Below, in pieces: positions 35,706 to 41,050 of a stretch of DNA of 41,050 nucleotides; position 1 is the first letter of the stretch, and every line of letters starts with the position of its first letter. The position numbers and the translations under genes are program-made. This stretch comes from Pseudomonadota bacterium (GTDB lineage: Bacteria; Pseudomonadota; Gammaproteobacteria; Pseudomonadales; Azotimanducaceae), in NCBI GenBank assembly GCA_022571415.1, contig JACZXW010000011.1, positions 1 to 41,050 of the forward strand, given 5' to 3'. The notes under the pieces were generated by a model. It did not search any database, was not told the origin of the DNA, and worked only from the letters and a program-made list of their open reading frames with translations.

Positions 35706-38285
35706 ATGGCTAATGTAACGGCAAAACAACTGGCAGAGACCATTGGAACGCCTGTTGACCGTTTATTGCAGCAAATGCAAGAGGCGGGGATGCCTCAAAA
35801 AAATGAAGAAGATACGGTTAGCGAAGATCAAAAGCAGGAATTGTTGGCGCACCTAAAAAGAAGCCACGGTGAAACTGAAACTGCGCCGAAAAAGATTACG
35901 CTGAAACGTAGAACGTTAAGCACACTGAAAACTGGCGGCAGTGCAGGTCGAGGCCGTACTGTTAATGTCGAGGTTCGCAAGAAAAGAACCTACGTCAGGC
36001 GGGGTGCGGTCGAGAATGAAGAAATGAAAGCCGTCCCGGCAGTCACTTCCATAACTGCTACGAGCCAATCATCAGATGAGGAAGCGAAACGTCGTGCGGC
36101 ACATGCTGAACTGGAAGCCGAGGCGGAAAAAAGACGCGAAGAAACTGAAAAAAAGGCAGCAGACCGTGTAGAGCGTAGTGCAAAAGAAGAGGAAGAAAAG
36201 AAGGTTGAGGCTGCCGCCAAGGCTGAAAGGGAGAAAACGGCTGAAGTTGAAGCGCGAGAAAGCAAGGTCAGTAGCAGGAAAGATAAGCGGGATCGGCATG
36301 ATCTTGATGAGGAGGATTTGCTGCAGAAGAAGTCCGAGCATGGCGATCGCAAGCGCAAAGTCCAGGAGATTCGTGGGGAAGAAGTTGAGGAACTCATCGA
36401 GGAAGAAACCTCTGAGGTTGTTCCCAAAGAGGGGACTGCCACCTTGGGACTGACTGCAGGGGCGAGGCCTAAACGTCCCGTGATCGCGAAACCCTTGGGT
36501 GCTCAGCATAAGTTTCAGGCGCCGAAGGAAGATCGGGTACGAGAAGTGGAACTCGGAGAATCCATCACCGTGCAGCAATTGTCACAACGGATGTCTGTAA
36601 AGGTTACCGATGTCATCAAGACGTTGATGAATCTCGGTGTGACGGTAAACATCAACCAGTCGGTTGACCAGGACACGGCGATCCTGGTGGTGGAAGAATT
36701 TGGTCACTCCGTCAAAGTAGTGGATGCAGATGCCATCGTAAAATCTCTCGAAGATGAGCTGATATACGAAAATGAAGCCAAACCAAGGGCTCCCGTAGTT
36801 ACCGTGATGGGTCATGTGGATCATGGCAAGACGTCTCTCTTGGATTATATTCGTGATACGAAAGTTGCTGAAAGTGAAGCAGGCGGTATTACCCAGCATA
36901 TTGGCGCTTACCGGGTAGGCACCAGCCATGGAGAAATCTGTTTTATCGATACACCGGGCCATGCTGCGTTTACAGCGATGCGGGCCCGCGGAGCAAAGGC
37001 TACAGATATCGTCATTCTTGTCGTCGCTGCTGACGATGGCGTAATGCCGCAGACCGAGGAAGCCATTGCCCACGCGAAGAATGCGGGGGTACCGATAGTG
37101 GTTGCGGTAAACAAAATTGACAAGGAAGGCGCCGATCCGGAGAGGGTCAAGAATGAATTAGCCGCGCGTGAAGTCATACCCGATGATTGGGGTGGAGATA
37201 CACAATTTATACAGGTTTCGGCGTTAACGGGTCAAGGGATCGACGACCTGCTCGAAGCAGTAAGCTTGCAGGCGGAAATTCTTGAGCTGACTGCCGTGGA
37301 AGATGGTCCAGCCCGGGGGGTGGTGATTGAGTCTGAACTGGATAAGGGTAAAGGATCAGTCGCAACACTTCTTGTGCAAAATGGCACCCTGAAACAAGGC
37401 GATATTATTGTAGCTGGTGAACAGTTTGGGCGGATTCGAGCGTTAAACGATGAGAGCGGCGTACGGATAAAGTCCGCGGGACCTGCTACACCAATTTTGG
37501 TGCTTGGGTTAAATGGTACACCTGCTGCAGGTGACAGTTTCATGGTCACAAAAGACGAGAAGCGAGCCAGGGAAGCGGCTGAATTCAGAAAAACCAAAGC
37601 GAAGGATGAGCGGCTGGCAACACCGGCAATCAGCCTTGATAACCTGCTGGAGAGCTTTAGTTCCAGTGAAACCAGCCTGCTGAATATCGTACTAAAAACG
37701 GATGTGCGTGGGTCTCTGGAAGCCATCGTGTCAGTATTGACTGGTCTTGGGAATGATGAAGTTAAGGTGAATGTGGTTTTCTCCGGCGTAGGCGGTATCA
37801 CTGAATCAGATGCTAACTTTGCCAGTACATCGAATGCAGTGATCTTTGGTTTCAACGTCAGGGCGGAAAACTCCGCGAAAAAAGTCATTGAAAGTAACAC
37901 AATTGATCTACGTTACTACAAGGTAATTTACGATCTTGTGGACGATGTAAAAGATGCACTGACCGGGATGCTGTCACCGGAAATCAGGGAAGAAATAGTA
38001 GGCATCGCGGAAGTCAAAGATGTCTTTAGCAGTAAGAAACTCGGCGATATTGCGGGTTGTATGGTCATTGAGGGGACCGTATCGAGAAGTAAGCGAATCA
38101 GGGTGTTGCGAGACAATGTCGTGATTTATGAGGGCGAGCTGGAATCGCTTCGCCACTTTAAGGATGAAGTTGAGGAGGTAAAAAGCGGCACCGAGTGTGG
38201 TATAGGCGTTAAAAATTATAATGACGTCAAGGTGGGTGATCAAATTGAAGTATTTGATACCCGCGAAGTTGCGAGAGAGTTGTAG
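35706..38285 (+). CDS. infB: Translation initiation factor IF-2
   Basis: IF-2 is the GTPase that places fMet-tRNA on the 30S subunit. The 859-residue protein has an N-terminal IF2N domain (1-50), a long charged Glu/Lys/Arg-rich linker (about 100-235), and a second IF2N region (about 280-345). The G domain follows with GHVDHGKT (369-376), DTPGHAAF and NKID, then domains II-IV. The Lys/Glu-rich linker is coded by a purine-rich strand, which explains the long antisense frames there. ATG 35706 has GAGGAAG upstream. Confidence 0.97.
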   Translation: MANVTAKQLAETIGTPVDRLLQQMQEAGMPQKNEEDTVSEDQKQELLAHLKRSHGETETAPKKITLKRRTLSTLKTGGSAGRGRTVNVEVRKKRTYVRRGAVENEEMKAVPAVTSITATSQSSDEEAKRRAAHAELEAEAEKRREETEKKAADRVERSAKEEEEKKVEAAAKAEREKTAEVEARESKVSSRKDKRDRHDLDEEDLLQKKSEHGDRKRKVQEIRGEEVEELIEEETSEVVPKEGTATLGLTAGARPKRPVIAKPLGAQHKFQAPKEDRVREVELGESITVQQLSQRMSVKVTDVIKTLMNLGVTVNINQSVDQDTAILVVEEFGHSVKVVDADAIVKSLEDELIYENEAKPRAPVVTVMGHVDHGKTSLLDYIRDTKVAESEAGGITQHIGAYRVGTSHGEICFIDTPGHAAFTAMRARGAKATDIVILVVAADDGVMPQTEEAIAHAKNAGVPIVVAVNKIDKEGADPERVKNELAAREVIPDDWGGDTQFIQVSALTGQGIDDLLEAVSLQAEILELTAVEDGPARGVVIESELDKGKGSVATLLVQNGTLKQGDIIVAGEQFGRIRALNDESGVRIKSAGPATPILVLGLNGTPAAGDSFMVTKDEKRAREAAEFRKTKAKDERLATPAISLDNLLESFSSSETSLLNIVLKTDVRGSLEAIVSVLTGLGNDEVKVNVVFSGVGGITESDANFASTSNAVIFGFNVRAENSAKKVIESNTIDLRYYKVIYDLVDDVKDALTGMLSPEIREEIVGIAEVKDVFSSKKLGDIAGCMVIEGTVSRSKRIRVLRDNVVIYEGELESLRHFKDEVEEVKSGTECGIGVKNYNDVKVGDQIEVFDTREVAREL

Positions 38286-38331
38286 GCAATCGAGCGCTGA
38301 ACACACCAATTCTGGGTAGACGGAGTACGAG

Positions 38332-38709
38332 ATGCCAAGGGAATTTAGTAGAGGACGCCGAATCGCAGACCTGATTCAAAGGGAGCTGGCGATCCTGATC
38401 CAAAGGGAAATGAAAGACCCCCGTCTGGGTATGGTCACGATCAACGATGCCAAGGTATCCCGTGACCTGGCATTTGCAGACGTGTACTTCACTGTGCTTG
38501 GTGGAAACGATGCGCAAGGTGCGGAAGAAGTGTTGAACAATGCAGGTGGATTTCTTCGTACACAACTTTCCAAAATAATGTCAACCCGGACCACGCCAAA
38601 ACTTCGCTTTCATTACGACGCGACAATTGAAAATGGAGCGCGAATATCGAAAGTTATTACTGATGCCCTGGCTGAAGATGCCAGCAAGCGTGATGGGGTG
38701 GAGGGGTAG
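38332..38709 (+). CDS. rbfA: 30S ribosome-binding factor RbfA
   Basis: RbfA is a KH-fold factor for late 30S maturation and cold adaptation. The 125-residue protein has the family start RGRRIADLIQRELAILIQREMKDPR and the C-terminal TTPKLRFHYD. ATG 38332 follows GGAG at 6 nt. truB begins one base after the rbfA stop. Confidence 0.95.
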   Translation: MPREFSRGRRIADLIQRELAILIQREMKDPRLGMVTINDAKVSRDLAFADVYFTVLGGNDAQGAEEVLNNAGGFLRTQLSKIMSTRTTPKLRFHYDATIENGARISKVITDALAEDASKRDGVEG

Positions 38710-38710
38710 G

Positions 38711-39673
38711 ATGGGCAGGCGGCTGCGTAAAGGCAGAAGCGTAAATGGAATTTTATTGCTGGACAAACCCGCAGGAATGACTTCAAATGGCGCCCTGCAG
38801 GAAATCAAGAAGATTTTTGAAGCTACCAAGGCTGGTCATACCGGAAGTTTGGACCCTCTGGCTACAGGCGTTTTACCTATATGTTTTGGTGAGGCGACTA
38901 AGTTTTCCCAGTTCCTCCTAGATGCGAACAAACGATATTTAACGACCATTAAATTGGGTGTTGTAACGGCCACAGGGGATGCGGATGGTGAAGTACTGTC
39001 AGTTGCTGATGCTGTACCGGAGATTTCGAAAGATCATCTGGAGGCAGTTCTTGATGGGTTCCGAGGCGTAATATCTCAAGTACCCTCCATGTATTCAGCA
39101 TTGAAAATTGATGGCCAACGTCTTTACAAGCTGGCCCGTCAAGGTATAGAGGTAGAGAGAAAAAGCCGCCAGGTTACAATTTTCAAGATGGAAGTTGTGA
39201 GGCAGGATCGGGATGAGATTGTTCTCGATATCGTTTGTAGTAAAGGCACTTATATACGATGTCTTGCAGAGGAAATTGGCCAGGTTTTTGGATGCGGTGC
39301 GCATGTAGTGGCACTAAGACGATTGGAATCAGGACCTTTTAGCATTGATGCAACCAGTTCCATGGAAAAACTGGAAGCATTACGCGACCAGGGTGGGATG
39401 CATGCACTTGATGCGAAGTTACTACCAATGAGTGCAGCAGTTGCCAATTGGCCTTCGGTTCAACTCAGCGCAGTGACCGCATCCTATCTAAGGCAAGGCC
39501 AACCGGTACAAACCTCTAATGCGCCAACAGAGGGCTGGGTAAGGATTTTTTCGGAATCTGACTGCTCAGGGCAAAGAACCCTGGGCGGACAAGCTGATGA
39601 TTCTTTCATCGGCGTAGGAGAGATCCTGGAAGATGGAAGGATTGCGCCACGGCGTCTGGTTGTGACGGATTAA
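38711..39673 (+). CDS. truB: tRNA pseudouridine(55) synthase TruB
   Basis: TruB makes pseudouridine 55 in the T-loop of tRNAs. The 320-residue protein has the catalytic Asp48 in GHTGSLDPLATGVLP (same number as E. coli), KRYLTTIKLGVVTATGD, and the C-terminal PUA-like region. ATG 38711 is one base after rbfA and yields the family start (GRSVNGILLLDKPAGMTSN); the frame is open further upstream inside rbfA. rpsO follows after 99 bp. Confidence 0.95.
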   Translation: MGRRLRKGRSVNGILLLDKPAGMTSNGALQEIKKIFEATKAGHTGSLDPLATGVLPICFGEATKFSQFLLDANKRYLTTIKLGVVTATGDADGEVLSVADAVPEISKDHLEAVLDGFRGVISQVPSMYSALKIDGQRLYKLARQGIEVERKSRQVTIFKMEVVRQDRDEIVLDIVCSKGTYIRCLAEEIGQVFGCGAHVVALRRLESGPFSIDATSSMEKLEALRDQGGMHALDAKLLPMSAAVANWPSVQLSAVTASYLRQGQPVQTSNAPTEGWVRIFSESDCSGQRTLGGQADDSFIGVGEILEDGRIAPRRLVVTD

Positions 39674-39772
39674 AACCGTGAGGCATCTGCAAATATGCGC
39701 GGATGTACTTGCTTCTATTAACTGATCACCAAGTAACCGGTGGTTTATGCATATTTATTGGAGAAAAAAGTA

Positions 39773-40042
39773 ATGGCTTTGTCAACAACGAGAAAATCTG
39801 AAATTGTCAGCGAATTTGGAACATCGGAGAACGATACCGGATCACCGGAAGTCCAGGTTGCCCTTCTGACAGCAAACATAGAAGAACTTCAAGGGCATTT
39901 CAAAGAGCACATACACGATCATCACTCCAGGGTTGGACTACTGAGGATGGTGAGTCAGCGAAGAAAGTTACTTAACTATCTTCGCAGCAAAAATTCTGAG
40001 CGCTACACCCGGTTGATAAAAAGACTTGGCTTGCGTCGATAA
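39773..40042 (+). CDS. rpsO: 30S ribosomal protein S15
   Basis: S15 binds the central domain of 16S rRNA and, in E. coli, represses its own translation through a leader pseudoknot. The 89-residue protein has the family core [20 protein letters not shown] and the C-terminus [13 protein letters not shown] 39773 has GGAG upstream. The leader contains AAATATGC (about 39692) and GCATATTT (about 39749), which could pair around the start region, but a regulatory role is only inference. Confidence 0.97.
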   Translation: MALSTTRKSEIVSEFGTSENDTGSPEVQVALLTANIEELQGHFKEHIHDHHSRVGLLRMVSQRRKLLNYLRSKNSERYTRLIKRLGLRR

Positions 40043-40049
40043 CAAAAGC

Positions 40050-40065
40050 CCGCAAATGGTTGCGG
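40050..40065 (+). promoter_or_regulatory. Hairpin between rpsO and pnp
   Basis: CCGCAA-ATGG-TTGCGG (40050-40065) lies just after the rpsO stop with no T-run. In E. coli the rpsO-pnp interval contains a terminator and an RNase III site; this small stem may have a related processing role. Confidence 0.4.
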
Positions 40066-40093
40066 CATAAAACAGGATAAATTGGAGAAAAAA

Positions 40094-41050
40094 GTGAATT
40101 CAGTAAGTAAAAAGTTTAATTATGGAGACCACGAAGTGGTCATAGAAACTGGCAAGGTTGCCAGGCAAGCGACTGCGTCCGTGATGGTTAGTATGGCGGG
40201 CACAGTTGTTTTAGTAGCGGTAGTAGGACGAAAAGAGGCAAAAGCAGATCAGGACTTCTTCCCCCTAACGGTCAATTATGAAGAGAAGACTTACGCTGCG
40301 GGGAAAATCCCCGGTGGCTTCTTCAAACGGGAAGGCCGGCCTTCGGAGAAGGAAACACTGACCTCCCGGTTGATTGACAGACCAATACGTCCTTTGTTTC
40401 CCAAGGGTTTCATGAACGAAATTCAGGTTACCTGCCAGGTAATGTCTGCGAATAAAGATGTTGACCCGGATATCCCGGCGATGATCGGCGTGTCTGCGGC
40501 CTTGAGTCTGTCCGGCATTCCTTTTTCAGGACCCATTGGTGCGGCCAGGGTTGGGTTCACCGAGGAGGGATACATACTGAATCCTGGATTTGAGGCGCTT
40601 GAGACTTCGGATTTGGATATGGTTGTGGCTGGTACGGAATCGGCGGTGTTGATGGTTGAATCGCAAGCCCGGGAACTGACGGAAGATCAAATGTTGGGTG
40701 CTGTGTTGTTTGCCCACCAGGAAATGCAGGTCGCGATTAGCGCGATCGAAGAACTGAAGGCCGAAGCTGGCAAACCAGCCTGGGATTGGGAGCCGGTCGC
40801 CGAAAACGCCGAGTTGAATGCAGCGGTCGCTGAAAAATTTACAGCGCCGGTTACCGAAGCCTATCAGATCTCGGAAAAGATGAAGCGTTACGACGCTATC
40901 GGTGAGCTTCAGACACAGGCGGTCGAGCAGTTTGCCAACGAAGAAGCCGGTGTCAGCGAAGGTGATGTGAAAGATGTATTTGCCAAGCTGGAGAAAACCA
41001 CCGTGCGTAATCGTATTCTCGATGGAGCGCCTCGAATAGACGGCCGTGAT
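40094..41050 (+). CDS. pnp: Polyribonucleotide nucleotidyltransferase (PNPase), C-terminus cut by window edge
   Basis: PNPase is the 3'-5' phosphorolytic exoribonuclease of the degradosome. Translation starts at GTG 40094, with GGAG upstream at good spacing; 319 residues are visible. They cover the first RNase PH domain ([46 protein letters not shown]), the helical linker domain, and the start of the second RNase PH domain (RIDGRD) at the very edge. The catalytic second core, KH and S1 domains lie outside the window. Confidence 0.97.
   Translation, partial: MNSVSKKFNYGDHEVVIETGKVARQATASVMVSMAGTVVLVAVVGRKEAKADQDFFPLTVNYEEKTYAAGKIPGGFFKREGRPSEKETLTSRLIDRPIRPLFPKGFMNEIQVTCQVMSANKDVDPDIPAMIGVSAALSLSGIPFSGPIGAARVGFTEEGYILNPGFEALETSDLDMVVAGTESAVLMVESQARELTEDQMLGAVLFAHQEMQVAISAIEELKAEAGKPAWDWEPVAENAELNAAVAEKFTAPVTEAYQISEKMKRYDAIGELQTQAVEQFANEEAGVSEGDVKDVFAKLEKTTVRNRILDGAPRIDGRD

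Noticed and set aside
37232-37900. Minus-strand open frame of 222 codons in infB
   Set aside because: It is a Ser/Thr/Leu-rich shadow of the conserved IF-2 G and II domains with no independent evidence.

Overview
This window is a contiguous piece of a gammaproteobacterial chromosome of about 50% GC with no prophage, CRISPR array or plasmid signature. The gene order smpB / ratA-rnfH / bamE / fur / recN / hrcA-grpE-dnaK-dnaJ-dapB / carAB-greA / yhbY / rlmE-ftsH-folP-glmM-tpiA-secG / tRNA-Leu / tRNA-fMet-rimP-nusA-infB-rbfA-truB-rpsO-pnp matches the pseudomonad-type arrangement. The ssrA tag peptide reads ANDENYALAA as in E. coli. I infer a member of Pseudomonadales in the broad sense, probably a marine-type lineage; the genus cannot be fixed from the sequence alone.

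Positions 1-8,600 are the least conserved part: a truncated M48 lipoprotein protease, a CoA-pyrophosphatase-like NUDIX enzyme, a metallo-beta-lactamase-fold hydrolase, a CtBP-like D-2-hydroxyacid dehydrogenase followed by a ThDP-dependent enzyme of the acetolactate synthase type, a membrane-anchored HSL-type esterase, a GGDEF protein with a ruined active site, and ferrochelatase. Positions 8,900-14,750 hold the trans-translation pair ssrA/smpB, an NSS-family sodium symporter, the ratA-rnfH pair facing bamE, then fur facing recN. A 157-bp non-coding transposon derivative sits exactly between the stop codons of rnfH and bamE.

Positions 15,000-21,000 hold the chaperone operon. It has an hrcA repressor gene, yet I find no CIRCE operator, while good sigma-32-type promoters stand before both grpE and dnaK. 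Positions 21,000-25,500 are carAB, preceded by a promoter and an intrinsic terminator in the leader. The rest is the translation, transcription and envelope block from greA to pnp, with pnp cut by the window end. The initiator tRNA gene has a near-consensus promoter and is followed by a chain of four hairpins, two of them terminator-like, before rimP.

The window's most distinctive property is its non-coding DNA. Short tandem repeats (23 bp, about 23 bp, 18 bp) stand in the leaders of the ThDP-enzyme gene, hrcA and tpiA, and a 15-bp array lies inside the esterase gene. Related hairpins cluster just downstream of ssrA and of tRNA-Leu, and a 23-bp inverted repeat separates dnaK from dnaJ. I see no clearly new multi-gene system. 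The best candidates for a second look are the repeat-bearing leaders, the foldback element at rnfH/bamE, the dehydrogenase/ThDP-enzyme pair, the carAB leader and the degenerate GGDEF protein.
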